Counted from the stretch's first letter, positions 15,429 through 24,574 are shown. The stretch is DNA of 64,000 nucleotides from Peptoniphilus_A sp050943655 (GCF_050943655.1 NZ_JBMNPQ010000002.1:1-64000); one strand, 5' to 3'. Notes: generated from the sequence alone by a model not told the origin. Made by a program: numbers and translations.

Positions 15429-17045
15429 TTATTTTACTAGATCAAATGCATCTTTTGATACATATGTTGCTCTTCCTGTGTAAATTGTAAGTCCTTTTAG
15501 TTCTACTTTTTCTCCGTTTTTGATTGCGTAGTTTTTAGATACTGGGAATACTATTTTGTCGTCTCCCTTTGTTACTACTGCTTCGTAATTGTTTTTGCCT
15601 AGGACGTTAAATTCTACTTTTGCACCCTTGTCTTCAAATCCTTGTCTGATTGGATTGTAAAGTTCTTCTGTAAGTGCCTTTAAGTCAATATCTAGAATGT
15701 CTTCCATATATTTTCCAATTTCATTATTATGGATAGTTCCCATAAGTCTCTTTGCACCGTCTGCTGTTGAGTAGCAGTAAAGTCCAATGTCTCCACCAAC
15801 GTGACCGCCAGTTGTCCAGTCAATGTGGCTTCTTGCTGAGATTACTCTACCGATTGCTGATTCTGTTTCTTTTTCATTTTTGATGAAGTTTAGTTCTTCT
15901 TCAGTTAAATCAGAGATGTTGAAGTTTTCTTTCATAACTTGTGCAATATTTGAATTGTCTTCGTTAATAAGAGTTGCAGCTTTTGTTGTAGAAATTTTTG
16001 CGTTTCCTATAATATTTGTAAACTCTTCTAATTTAGCTTTGTCATAACCTTTTGAAATATTTCTGTGTCCAAAAGTTATTCCGCCAGTTCCGTGGTCTGC
16101 TGCAATTACTATTACAGTATCGCCCTTTTCATCTGCAAAGTCTTTTGCAACTTTTACTGCATCATCAAAAGCTTTGACATCGTGAACAAGTCCAACTGGG
16201 TCGTTTGAGTGAGCTGCCCAGTCAACTTCTGAACCTTCAACCATTAAGAAAAATCCCTTGTCATTTTTTGATAATACATCAAGAGCTTTCTTAGTCATTT
16301 CTGCAAGAGATGGTTCTTTTGCTGGGTCTCTGTCGATTTCAAATGACATTGCATCTTCGTCGAAAAGTCCCCAAATTTTGTCGCTAGTAGATGCTTTCAT
16401 TGCATCTGGTGTTGTGAAGTAGTCGTATCCAAGATTTTTAATTTCTGCAATTAAATCTTCCTTGTCATCTCTTGTAACTTTTTCTAAATGTTTTGAACCT
16501 GCACCAAGTACTACATCCATATCTTGATAAACTTGTTGTTCACCAAGGTCTTGGTAATTGTTTCTGTCAGGATTGTGTGCAGAAAAATCTGCTGGAGTTG
16601 CGTGTTGGATATTTGATGTAGACACAATTCCTGTTGATCTTCCACTTCTCTTTGCACCTTCTAGTACACTTGCAAGTGGCATTTTAGATTTGTTTTCGTC
16701 AAATGGTTCTGCACCTGGCATACCTGCTTTTGATGGATAAACTCCAACAAAAGGAGATTCAGATTTAATTCCTGTTGCCATAGCTGTACCTGCTGGAGCT
16801 GAGTCAGCAATTGGAGTGTTGGCATTGTTTGTTCTTACCATTCCAGTTGACATTTCGTCCATTACAAAAGTTTTGTCCTTTGTCATCCATCTTGCAGTAG
16901 TATAAGCCTCAATGCTCATACCATCTGGTATCATCATGATTACGTTTTTTGCACTTCCGTAGTCTTTAGCTTCAGCAAAAACAAAACTTGGAGCTAAAGT
17001 TGCAACAGCAAGGGCTGTCGCTAAAAATTTTTTAAATCCTTTCAC
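15429..17045 (-). CDS. phoA: Secreted alkaline phosphatase
   Basis: Exported metal-dependent phosphomonoesterase that frees phosphate outside the membrane. The 538-residue precursor begins with a signal peptide (basic MKGFKKF, a hydrophobic core, then FVFA, with likely cleavage near residue 24). The mature part has the metal ligand in MMIPDGMS, the nucleophile Ser in DSAPAGTAMATG near residue 82, EGSEVDWAAHSNDP and VIAADHGTGG. A C-terminal extension beyond the catalytic core may help cell-surface association, but no LPXTG-type anchor is seen. AGGAGG precedes the ATG. No Pho-type regulator is adjacent. Confidence 0.93.
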   Translation of the reverse strand: MKGFKKFLATALAVATLAPSFVFAEAKDYGSAKNVIMMIPDGMSIEAYTTARWMTKDKTFVMDEMSTGMVRTNNANTPIADSAPAGTAMATGIKSESPFVGVYPSKAGMPGAEPFDENKSKMPLASVLEGAKRSGRSTGIVSTSNIQHATPADFSAHNPDRNNYQDLGEQQVYQDMDVVLGAGSKHLEKVTRDDKEDLIAEIKNLGYDYFTTPDAMKASTSDKIWGLFDEDAMSFEIDRDPAKEPSLAEMTKKALDVLSKNDKGFFLMVEGSEVDWAAHSNDPVGLVHDVKAFDDAVKVAKDFADEKGDTVIVIAADHGTGGITFGHRNISKGYDKAKLEEFTNIIGNAKISTTKAATLINEDNSNIAQVMKENFNISDLTEEELNFIKNEKETESAIGRVISARSHIDWTTGGHVGGDIGLYCYSTADGAKRLMGTIHNNEIGKYMEDILDIDLKALTEELYNPIRQGFEDKGAKVEFNVLGKNNYEAVVTKGDDKIVFPVSKNYAIKNGEKVELKGLTIYTGRATYVSKDAFDLVK

Positions 17046-17129
17046 AAAAATCCTCCTAAATATTCATTGATGCATATAATTTAACAGATAGTTGTAAAAA
17101 TGATTTAGAGGGTTTGTAAAATATTTATA

Positions 17130-17575
17130 TATTGGGCAAGGTGTGTTTGGAGCTTAAAGGATCTGGAGAGACTCTGAAGAGATGTGTCATAGTTTTAATT
17201 AGAATTCCCATCCAACGTCATCCTGAGCAAGGAAAATTTATTTTCCGCGTCGAAGGATCTGTAGAGTCTCGGGAGCGATGTGTCATCGTCTTAACCAAAC
17301 TGCGTATTGGAGTTTCCCCTCAAAGTTTTCTCGTTAAGACGCTTATGTTGTTTCTCCTAAAGGTGCAGATTCTTCGACTCGAGCAAAGCTCTCGCTCAGA
17401 ATGACGAGATAGAGGAAACATCAGGTGTTACAGCAATTTGCTGATGTGTTTTGTTGTCTCCTTTAGGCTTATATTTTAAGACGACTAGGCTGTTTCTCCT
17501 AATGGTGCAGATTCTTCACCCTTCCGGGTACACGGCGACTCGAGCAAAGCTCTCGCTCAAGATAACGGATTTTGA
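17130..17575 (+). repeat. Palindromic repeat cluster 5
   Basis: Lies upstream of phoA and downstream of the DUF3870 gene. It holds a broken left arm (about 17150-17210), a full short unit (17216-17406) whose right arm uses the stem ATTCT/AGAAT, and a right half (about 17440-17570) with a longer tip that includes CCCTTCCGGGTACACGGCG; that tip recurs at about 56706-56745. No gene is seen between 17046 and 17634. Confidence 0.87.
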
Positions 17576-17612
17576 ATTTGGATTCTCAAAATTGCAATTA
17601 AAAATTCTAAAT

Positions 17613-17635
17613 AAAAAAGGATCCATGCAGGTCCT
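17613..17635 (-). terminator. Terminator of the dipeptide epimerase operon
   Basis: On the minus strand AGGACC and GGATCCT pair with one bulge and six T follow. It touches the DUF3870 stop codon. Confidence 0.65.
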
Positions 17636-17949
17636 CATCCATTAATTTTTTTATATTTTTGAAGTGCATCTCTATAGGCAACTGTTATTGCTTTTGCCGA
17701 TGATGCTAAATATCTCGTGTTTATTTCTGATATTATTTTTTCTTCATCCTTAACTATATTTTTTCCTTCGAATATTCTCTTCACAAAGTCTCTTGTAAGT
17801 TCAAGCGTTGCATTGCAATCGAAACAATATATATCGCCGCTTTTCCTATCTACTTCCATTGCAATATAAAAAAGTCCGTATATTTTTGTTATTGCATTGT
17901 CCATATTTGTTCTGGCTTCGCCCGTTATATATAATGTTTCTCTTTCCAC
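17635..17949 (-). CDS. DUF3870 family protein
   Basis: A 104-residue protein resembling the DUF3870 family: an early TGEA segment, then LFYIAMEVDRKSGDIYCFDCNA, TRDFVKRIF near residue 54, and a closing RYLASSAKAITVAYRDALQKY. It starts with GTG behind GGAGG, one base after the serine hydrolase stop, and is the last gene of the four-gene operon. Family function is not established. Its consistent small size and place beside transport and peptide-modifying genes suggest an accessory cytoplasmic role, which is only an inference. Confidence 0.78.
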   Translation of the reverse strand: MERETLYITGEARTNMDNAITKIYGLFYIAMEVDRKSGDIYCFDCNATLELTRDFVKRIFEGKNIVKDEEKIISEINTRYLASSAKAITVAYRDALQKYKKING

Positions 17950-17950
17950 G

Positions 17951-18736
17951 CTAAACCTCCATAAAACAATATACCATTTTTGATATCTCAGCTATTATAT
18001 CTTTTGCAATATAATTTTTTGTTCCATTTACTAAAACTGTGAGTATATAGTCACAAGTGTCTGTAAAAAATATTCCGCCGTCATTTTCTAAGTTTTCTAA
18101 ATCTCCACTTTTGCTCGCAAGTTTTAATTCTTCTGGCAGATATTTTTTAAGGCCGTAGTTTAATTTTTGACAAAGTAGTATTTCAAGGGCTATGCTACTC
18201 ATCTCTTCATTTATCAGTTTTCCATCATATATCAGTTTAAGTATATTCATTATATCATTAGATGATGTGTAATTGTCAAAGCCTTTTTCTGCTGATTCTA
18301 GATCCATCATCTTTCTTTGAAGTACGGTGTTTTTTAGGTCTAGCATCTTACCCATCTTATTTATTTTCTCCATGGACACAAGGTCTATTAAAAAATTTGT
18401 ACATGAGTTGTCGCTAAGTATTATCATAAGCTTAATTATTTCTTTTAGAGAAAATTCATGGCCCTCTTCAAGCTCAAATACTATTCCGCTTCCCTCTACT
18501 ATGTTATGAGGAGAAATAATGTATTTCTCATTAAGGCTAAGTTTTTTCTTATCCACTTCGTCTAAGACTTCTGCCATTATTAAAAGCTTTATCATACTTG
18601 CAGAGGGAGATTTTTTGTCCCCCTCCACATTAAATGTAAAGTCTCTCTTTAAGTCACAAAAGCTCACGCTAATATTTGCATTTTGATTTGTGACGTATTT
18701 TTCTATTTTTTCTACAAGTTTTTCATAATTTTTCAT
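17951..18736 (-). CDS. Cytoplasmic serine hydrolase, class A beta-lactamase-like fold
   Basis: A 261-residue member of the penicillin-recognising serine enzyme fold. All three signature elements are present: Ser47-Met-Ile-Lys50, Ser108-Asp-Asn110 and Lys209-Ser-Gly211; an acidic stretch RKMMDLESAE may stand in for the omega loop. There is no signal peptide, which argues against an exported beta-lactamase. Within an operon with a dipeptide epimerase and a permease, a peptidase or amidase acting on imported wall-derived or D-amino-acid peptides is more likely, by inference. It starts two bases after the DUF819 stop. Confidence 0.8.
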   Translation of the reverse strand: MKNYEKLVEKIEKYVTNQNANISVSFCDLKRDFTFNVEGDKKSPSASMIKLLIMAEVLDEVDKKKLSLNEKYIISPHNIVEGSGIVFELEEGHEFSLKEIIKLMIILSDNSCTNFLIDLVSMEKINKMGKMLDLKNTVLQRKMMDLESAEKGFDNYTSSNDIMNILKLIYDGKLINEEMSSIALEILLCQKLNYGLKKYLPEELKLASKSGDLENLENDGGIFFTDTCDYILTVLVNGTKNYIAKDIIAEISKMVYCFMEV

Positions 18737-18737
18737 A

Positions 18738-19916
18738 TTACATCATTCGAAGTATCTGAGCAATTCCAATTCCGAGGAAGTTACCCACTGCTGCTCCCAA
18801 AACTCCCATTAAAACTCCTATACCTGCATAGGACTGGTCATAGGCTGATGCAACGATTGGTGCTGATGCTGCTCCGCCAATGTTTGCAAGTGATGCTGTT
18901 GAAACCATGCAAAGGTCCCATCTGAACATTTTTGAGAATACAAACATGAGCACTACGTGAACTATTAAGATGAAGAATCCAAAAACTACCCACATTGGTG
19001 CTGTAAGTAGGTCGACAATTGATGCTGTTGATGCAAGAAGTGATACTACTGCATATAGATACACGTTTGATAATTCTTCTACTGCTGGAACTTTTCCAAG
19101 TGGTGTAAGTGCACAGATTAGTCCAAGTATTGTTACAAATAGTGTTGTGATTGTTCCCTTATCAAACATTCCAAGGCCTGCCTGTGAAAGTGATTCGTTT
19201 AAAGCTCCTCCAATGTATTGAGATACTGCTGAAACCATTAGTGAAAGACCAATTAAGAAAATCCAGTCTGCTGATGTTGCTTCTTTTTTGCCCTTTGCTA
19301 CTTCTTCTGCTGCAGCATCTGCTACGGCTTGTAGTTTTGATGTGTCTGCATTAGTTATTTTGTTCCACTTTGGTGCATATCTTACTGCCAAAAGTAAAAG
19401 TGCAATCCAAACTGAATAACATACTGTATCAAGTGCAAGTGCACAGCTATATGCTCCCGCATCTACTGGAAGTGCTGCCTGCATTGCTGCCATGTTTGCA
19501 GATCCTCCTACCCAAGATGCATAAAGTGCTGCAACTGCTCCCCATGTGTTGTCTCCAAGGTGTCCCTTAAAGATTATATATCCAATGAGTGTCCCAACGA
19601 ATAGAGTTAGTGAACACGCCAAAAATATTGACACCATTCTTCCGCCAAGCTTTGCAAGTTTTTTAAAGTCACATCTCAAAAGCATTACAAAAATCATTGC
19701 GTAAAGTAAATTATTTTTTAGTGCTGAGTATGTTGTTGAACAAGCTTCTGAGTCGTAGAGACCCATTGTGCAAAAAGCCATGTTAAGTACATAGATAAAA
19801 ACTAGTGGTGGCACTACATTAAATATTTTCCACTGAGTGTATTTTTCAAGTGCTAAAAGTGCTCCCGCTACAAACATCAAGAATGCAATATAAGTAAAAC
19901 CATTAGTTATAACCAT
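18738..19916 (-). CDS. DUF819 family membrane transporter
   Basis: A 392-residue integral membrane protein with about ten or eleven hydrophobic segments, of the DUF819 (YjcL-like) family. Typical stretches are ALYASWVGGSANMAAMQ near residue 131 and a matching SLANIGGAASAPIVAS near 342, an internally repeated pattern seen in inverted-repeat transporters. A charged cytoplasmic loop (ADAAAEEVAKGKKEATSAD) divides the halves. The operon context with a dipeptide epimerase suggests uptake or exchange of a small peptide or amino acid; this is inference, since the family's substrates are poorly known. Confidence 0.85.
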   Translation of the reverse strand: MVITNGFTYIAFLMFVAGALLALEKYTQWKIFNVVPPLVFIYVLNMAFCTMGLYDSEACSTTYSALKNNLLYAMIFVMLLRCDFKKLAKLGGRMVSIFLACSLTLFVGTLIGYIIFKGHLGDNTWGAVAALYASWVGGSANMAAMQAALPVDAGAYSCALALDTVCYSVWIALLLLAVRYAPKWNKITNADTSKLQAVADAAAEEVAKGKKEATSADWIFLIGLSLMVSAVSQYIGGALNESLSQAGLGMFDKGTITTLFVTILGLICALTPLGKVPAVEELSNVYLYAVVSLLASTASIVDLLTAPMWVVFGFFILIVHVVLMFVFSKMFRWDLCMVSTASLANIGGAASAPIVASAYDQSYAGIGVLMGVLGAAVGNFLGIGIAQILRMM

Positions 19917-19950
19917 AAAAACCTTCCTTTCTTTTTTTATTTTTTAAATT

Positions 19951-21042
19951 TTAGTCAATGTATTCTATGTCCTCAATCCCCTTGATTCCAAGGCCGTAGT
20001 CGTTTGATACAGTTATGTCTTTTTCTTCAAAAACTGAACCGCCTATTACTGGATCGTGTGTGCAAAGTATTGGGCCATCAAGGTCAAACTTCGTGATAAT
20101 TTGTTTTGCACAAGCAAGGTGCACTGCCGCGTTTACACTAATCTTTGCCTCGAGCATACATCCGAGCATACACTCAACCCCTGCAAGCTCTGCAAGTGAT
20201 GTAATCTTAAGCGCGTTATAAATTCCTCCGCACTTCATAAGCTTTATGTTAATCATGTCGGCCGATTTTGTCTTTACAATTTCAAGTGCATCTTCTGGTG
20301 AGAATACACTCTCGTCTGCAAGAACTGGTACAGTTGAATTATCTGTTACATACTTTAATCCCTCAAGGTCGTGATAGATTACTGGCTGCTCAACTAGCTC
20401 TAAATCGATTAAATTCTCCTGCATCTTATCCAAAATTCTAACAGCTTCTTTTGGCGTCCACGCTTGGTTTGCGTCGATTCTAATTTTTGGTTTATCGCCA
20501 ACGGCCTCTCTAATTTTAACGAGCCTTTCCACATCAAGAGAGTGATCGATTCCAACTTTTACTTTTAAAACGTCGTAACCCTTCTCTACTGCATAAATTG
20601 CATCAGCTGCCATTATATCTGGTGGGTTTACGCTAATTGTAATGTCTGTCTCAATATTTTTTCTAGATGAGCCCAAGAGCTTGTGCACAGGAATTTTGTA
20701 GAGCTGTCCGTACAAATCATAGATTGCCATGTCACATGCTGCCTTTGCGCTTGTGTTTTTAACTATGCACTTGTTAAGGTCAATAAGTAAGTTTTCAAGA
20801 TCGTCTATGTCGCGCCCGATAATTGTTTTATTTATGTGATCTTTAAAGGCCGCTATAATTGATCCCGTAGTCTCTCCAGTTATGGCTCCAGTTGGTGGCG
20901 CCTCGCCATATCCAACATTACCTGTGTCTGTGTGAATTTCTACAACAACATCTTCGATTGAGTCCACTGATCTTAATGCAGTTTTAAATGGAACGCGAAG
21001 AGGTGCTCTTAATATTCCTAGTTTTACGTCTGTGATTTTCAT
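19951..21042 (-). CDS. Dipeptide epimerase (enolase superfamily)
   Basis: Epimerises the second residue of dipeptides such as L-Ala-D/L-Glu, a step in murein peptide recycling. The 363 residues carry the full muconate-lactonising-type catalytic set: Lys160-Val-Lys162, metal ligands Asp190, Glu218 and Asp243, and Lys267 on the opposite face. The active-site lid GEAPPTGAITGET near residue 46 is typical of Ala-Glu epimerases. It is the first gene of a four-gene operon and follows its own promoter and an attenuator-like leader. Exact dipeptide preference cannot be assigned from motifs alone. Confidence 0.9.
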   Translation of the reverse strand: MKITDVKLGILRAPLRVPFKTALRSVDSIEDVVVEIHTDTGNVGYGEAPPTGAITGETTGSIIAAFKDHINKTIIGRDIDDLENLLIDLNKCIVKNTSAKAACDMAIYDLYGQLYKIPVHKLLGSSRKNIETDITISVNPPDIMAADAIYAVEKGYDVLKVKVGIDHSLDVERLVKIREAVGDKPKIRIDANQAWTPKEAVRILDKMQENLIDLELVEQPVIYHDLEGLKYVTDNSTVPVLADESVFSPEDALEIVKTKSADMINIKLMKCGGIYNALKITSLAELAGVECMLGCMLEAKISVNAAVHLACAKQIITKFDLDGPILCTHDPVIGGSVFEEKDITVSNDYGLGIKGIEDIEYID

Positions 21043-21068
21043 ATTAACTCCTTTCTAAACTAAAAAAG

Positions 21069-21099
21069 CCCAATAAAATACTAAGAGTATCTTACTGGG
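21069..21099 (-). promoter_or_regulatory. Attenuator-like terminator before the epimerase operon
   Basis: On the minus strand CCCAGTAAGATACT pairs with AGTATTTTATTGGG around CTT, followed by CTTTTTT, between the promoter and the epimerase start. About 60 bases of leader precede it and include the hairpin TGAGTTA/TAACTCA (21116-21135). GAGTTACTT there is also partly complementary (7 of 9) to AAGATACTC in the terminator, so a rival fold is possible. I cannot match the leader to a known riboswitch. Confidence 0.65.
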
Positions 21100-21169
21100 T
21101 TTCAAAATGTTTCTTGAGTTAGGGAAGTAACTCACGCAAATTGCTACAGTTTTTTATTTACTTACAAAT

Positions 21170-21198
21170 ATTATAATAAATATTATTACTTTAGTCAA
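21170..21198 (-). promoter_or_regulatory. Promoter for the dipeptide epimerase operon
   Basis: TTGACT (minus strand, 21193-21198) and TATAAT (21170-21175) with a 17-base spacer. Transcription should start near 21163, giving a leader of about 120 bases. Confidence 0.85.
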
Positions 21199-21238
21199 CT
21201 AACTTGTTGATTGTTTGAAAAAATTTTACAATAAAAAA

Positions 21239-21254
21239 GAGCCCCTAAGGGCTC
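21239..21254 (-). terminator. Terminator of hpf
   Basis: GAGCCC and GGGCTC pair around a four-base loop and a T run follows on the minus strand. Confidence 0.85.
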
Positions 21255-21268
21255 AAAAATCATAAACT

Positions 21269-21784
21269 TTATACTTCTATAATTCCGTAGTTGCCGTCGT
21301 TTCTCTTGTATAAAACTTCGATTGCATCTATTTCTGCGTTTAAGAATATAAAGAATTTGTGATCAAGTAGTTCCATTTGAAGAATTGCTTCTTCTTCGCT
21401 CATTGGATTTAATTGAAATTTCTTTCTCTTTACAATTTTATTTTCTTCTTCCGGTTTATCTTCAATTAAATCGAATCTAATTGTCTCGTTGTTTTGATAT
21501 CTCTTTTTAAGTTTAGTTTTATGTTTTCTTATTTGTCTCTCCAATACGTCCACTGCCTTGTCGATGGAAGTGTACATATCGTCTGTTGTCTCCTCTGCCC
21601 TAATGATTGTGTCCGGTAAGTATACTGTTACCTCTACAGTTTGTGAATCTTTTATGACAGAAAAAACAACTCTGGCTTCGATTTCTTCAGAAAAATATTT
21701 TTCAAGTTTTGATAATTTTTTCTCAGCCATGTCTTTTAAGCTGTCAGTTATCTCCATGTTTTTTCCAACAAATTTAAATAACAT
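21269..21784 (-). CDS. hpf: Ribosome hibernation promoting factor, long form
   Basis: Binds the 30S subunit when growth slows and joins ribosomes into inactive 100S dimers. The 171-residue chain has the N-terminal S30AE domain (MLFKFVGKNMEITDSLKDMA to about residue 100), a charged linker, and the C-terminal dimerisation domain (KRKKFQLNPMSEEEAILQME onward), which defines the long form common in Firmicutes. The ATG at 21784 follows AAGGAG at proper spacing; an in-frame GTG three codons earlier overlaps the ribosome site and is rejected. A terminator follows, so it is a single-gene unit. Confidence 0.94.
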   Translation of the reverse strand: MLFKFVGKNMEITDSLKDMAEKKLSKLEKYFSEEIEARVVFSVIKDSQTVEVTVYLPDTIIRAEETTDDMYTSIDKAVDVLERQIRKHKTKLKKRYQNNETIRFDLIEDKPEEENKIVKRKKFQLNPMSEEEAILQMELLDHKFFIFLNAEIDAIEVLYKRNDGNYGIIEV

Positions 21785-21917
21785 AAACGTCACTCCTTCC
21801 TGTGTAAATTATTTTTACCCAAGATTTACATTTTCTATCACACTAAAGTTATATACTCTTATTACTCTCAATTAGATTTGGGTATTAAATTAGTAGTTTA
21901 CTGCGAGGACTGATTTT

Positions 21918-22838
21918 ATGAAAAAAGAAAATATACCTGGTATCAATAAATTAAATTACAATTATAGAATTGGAATGAGAGCAATTAAGACTGCCCTTGC
22001 TGTTGTGATTGGCTTATATATTTCTCAGCTGCTTCATCTGAACTCGCCAATATTTGTATCCATTGCGGCAATATCAACTATGAAGGGCTCACTTTATGAA
22101 TCTCTATCTGACACAAAGAAGAGACTCTTTACCTGCGTCTTTGGCGTTGTGCTTGGATATTTATCTTCAAAAATTTCGTTGCCATTTTATTTTGAACCTC
22201 TAATAGCAGGTCTTGGCATACTCTTTATAATTTATATTTTAGTAGTAATCGACATGAAGTCCATGACACAACTTTCATGTATCGTTTTTATGGCATCTTT
22301 TGCAGCAGAGTCAAAGTTAATCTATGCCGTTAACAGAATTATCGGCACATTCGTAGGCGTTGGCGTTGGTGTAATGGTAAATTATTTTATATCTTCACCC
22401 AATGTTTACAAAAATTATTTTGAATCCGTGAAGAAGACTTATCGCTCTGCCAACAGGGCCCTTAGAGAATATATTGTAAATGACAACTTAGAGCTCGATG
22501 AATTTGACACAGATTACAAAAAGACAATTAAACTCTATGAACTTTTAAAAAAAGAAGTCAAGACTCCCCTTGTAAGTGAAATTGACATCTCAAAAGAAAA
22601 AACTATGATGTCACTTCTAGACAGCATATCGGTTAGGTTCGAAGTTATAAAAAATACTGAGGGGAAAAATCTAAATGCCAATCTTGTAGACGAACTACAT
22701 AAAAGATACAATGTAGATAAAGAGGCAACAAACAAACTGACTGAATCCGATAGAGTTAACAACTATCACATTGAGTCAATTTTAAATTATCTAGACGAAT
22801 TAAAGAAACTTATAGGTGAAAATAATGATAACAATTAA
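21918..22838 (+). CDS. FUSC/aromatic acid exporter-type membrane protein
   Basis: A 306-residue protein of the aromatic acid exporter/FUSC type. The N-terminal half has closely spaced membrane segments from about residue 16 to 150 (TALAVVIGLYISQLL, a SIAAISTMKGSLYES signature, then further hydrophobic stretches). The C-terminal half is soluble, charged and probably helical, starting at NVYKNYFESVKKTYRSANRA. Such proteins are proposed to move small organic acids, but Gram-positive members are poorly studied. It overlaps the next gene by 14 bases, so the two are translationally coupled. Confidence 0.82.
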   Translation: MKKENIPGINKLNYNYRIGMRAIKTALAVVIGLYISQLLHLNSPIFVSIAAISTMKGSLYESLSDTKKRLFTCVFGVVLGYLSSKISLPFYFEPLIAGLGILFIIYILVVIDMKSMTQLSCIVFMASFAAESKLIYAVNRIIGTFVGVGVGVMVNYFISSPNVYKNYFESVKKTYRSANRALREYIVNDNLELDEFDTDYKKTIKLYELLKKEVKTPLVSEIDISKEKTMMSLLDSISVRFEVIKNTEGKNLNANLVDELHKRYNVDKEATNKLTESDRVNNYHIESILNYLDELKKLIGENNDNN

Positions 22839-24516
22839 TGATATATACGAAACTTACAAAAATATAATGGATATTTCAAAAAATTTTGCAAGGCTTCCTT
22901 CAATAACTATTGGAGATGATGATAATCCAGATGTAATCTCGCCCTTTGAGAGGGAAGATTTTATGGCGTGGAGCGACTTTGATAAAGAAGATGCAATAGA
23001 TCGAATAGACGGAGCCATGATATTTGGGCTTCGCGACAAAGATATAGAAAAAGACGATAGAGAAAAAATAAAAGAGTCTCTACTTTCTTCTTATGCATCA
23101 ATTTTTAAATTAAAAGAGACTGAGCTCGGACTTGAGGCTTTCGACATGATGATGGAAAAGCGCTATATTATTTCAAAAACTCCTGCCACTTGTGACTTAA
23201 AATCAAATATGGTTATTATGAGAGTTGCATTTTATGACGGCGAAGCTTTTATTCTACACGTACTTAGAAATATAGAAGACGAGTTCTTTGGCCGCGTAGT
23301 AAAAAGAGAGTGGGATGATTTCCTATCTCTTGAAATGCCGCCAAACTCTAGCCAACACGAAATCAAAACATTTTTAAAACGCCATCTGCCCGACTTAATA
23401 CTTATGTACTATTTAATTGATAGGGACATCTATGACATAGTTAAAGAAGGAAAAAGTGTCTCAGGTTACAACGTACTTGCAGACGCATTTACTAGAGAAG
23501 ACTTCGAAATATTTAAAGATTTCGTAAGGAGCTATTCGGGAAAAACTTTTGAAGAGACAGAGATAATTCAAAACACAATCCTCTCCTACTTCTATCAAAT
23601 TTATGAAAATTATTTAAAAGAGAAGTCACTCTCCTTTAAAGATTACAACATCAATTTTGCAAAAATTATTGAATCTTGCTGCAGAGATGGTATATATGTT
23701 ACGAGTGAGGCTCTTAGTGAGCAGATTGGATTTTTGTGGGATTATTACTCCCTACTTAAAAAAGATGGACGCGATGTGGACTTTATTTTAGATAACTTAG
23801 ACGATGCGAAAAATAATATTTTAACTTATCAAAATATTTTAAAAAAATCAACGAAGGGATTTTATCTCGACGATGACATCTTTAAGTGCGTTATAAATAG
23901 CGATTGGGACCCTGATGATTCAAAGTTTTTGGATTTGTACGAAAGCTTCTTGGATATTGTTGATAACGAGTACATCACAGTCCTAAAAAACGGAAATATT
24001 TCGCCTGGAATTTTACAAGAGCTTGCAAAGACCTTTGAAGTAAAACCGACGCGCGAAGTAAAAACATTTAAAAATTACCACTTCCCACTTTTCCAAATAT
24101 TTTTATCATTCTCAGAAATGAAGGACATATTGGTTAAAGAAAGCTTCGAGGGCATGACTTATCTATCAATGGGAGATAATGCGCAAAAATATTTTATGCT
24201 GCCAGAAGAAATTAAAAAGAGTCTGTGGATAAGCACAATGTTAAATGAAAACTTTGTAAGAAAAACTTTTGGAAATGACACCGATAAATATGCAGAATTT
24301 ATAATCGACTTTACGACGAACCTTGCCATGGGAAGAAGAATTACAAAACACGACATCAAAAGCGAACTTATGCCACTAATAGATGGCCTTATACTTTTTG
24401 GAATAATAAAAGGCGAAAAGGAATACAAGCTGACAAGGCTTGGAAAGATTTTATACGATTACTTCTCAGTGTCAAACAAGAAAAACAATGTAATAAAAGT
24501 AGACTTTTCAAAATAA
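22825..24516 (+). CDS. Large soluble protein, unknown function, coupled to the FUSC gene
   Basis: I do not recognise this 563-residue protein. It is acidic, rich in Asp, Lys and Ile, and has no signal peptide or membrane segment. The early region is strongly charged (ISPFEREDFMAWSDFDKEDA). The last 60 residues (LMPLIDGLILFGIIKGEKEY, then KLTRLGKILYDYF) look like a winged-helix-type end, which is only an impression. The ATG at 22825 follows AGGTG; an in-frame GTG at 22816 is too close to that site. Overlap with the FUSC-type gene suggests a shared role. Confidence 0.75.
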   Translation: MITINDIYETYKNIMDISKNFARLPSITIGDDDNPDVISPFEREDFMAWSDFDKEDAIDRIDGAMIFGLRDKDIEKDDREKIKESLLSSYASIFKLKETELGLEAFDMMMEKRYIISKTPATCDLKSNMVIMRVAFYDGEAFILHVLRNIEDEFFGRVVKREWDDFLSLEMPPNSSQHEIKTFLKRHLPDLILMYYLIDRDIYDIVKEGKSVSGYNVLADAFTREDFEIFKDFVRSYSGKTFEETEIIQNTILSYFYQIYENYLKEKSLSFKDYNINFAKIIESCCRDGIYVTSEALSEQIGFLWDYYSLLKKDGRDVDFILDNLDDAKNNILTYQNILKKSTKGFYLDDDIFKCVINSDWDPDDSKFLDLYESFLDIVDNEYITVLKNGNISPGILQELAKTFEVKPTREVKTFKNYHFPLFQIFLSFSEMKDILVKESFEGMTYLSMGDNAQKYFMLPEEIKKSLWISTMLNENFVRKTFGNDTDKYAEFIIDFTTNLAMGRRITKHDIKSELMPLIDGLILFGIIKGEKEYKLTRLGKILYDYFSVSNKKNNVIKVDFSK

Positions 24517-24574
24517 ATAAGTCCATGAGATTTTCATCTTGTTACGGAAAATTATTTTATTAAAATATAAAAAA

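Noticed and set aside
17951..18736. Antibiotic-resistance beta-lactamase
   Set aside because: The fold motifs are present but there is no signal peptide, and the operon is about peptide metabolism.
21043..21198. Known riboswitch (T-box, lysine, SAM, glycine, preQ1 and others)
   Set aside because: None of the conserved cores of these classes could be found in the roughly 60 bases before the terminator.
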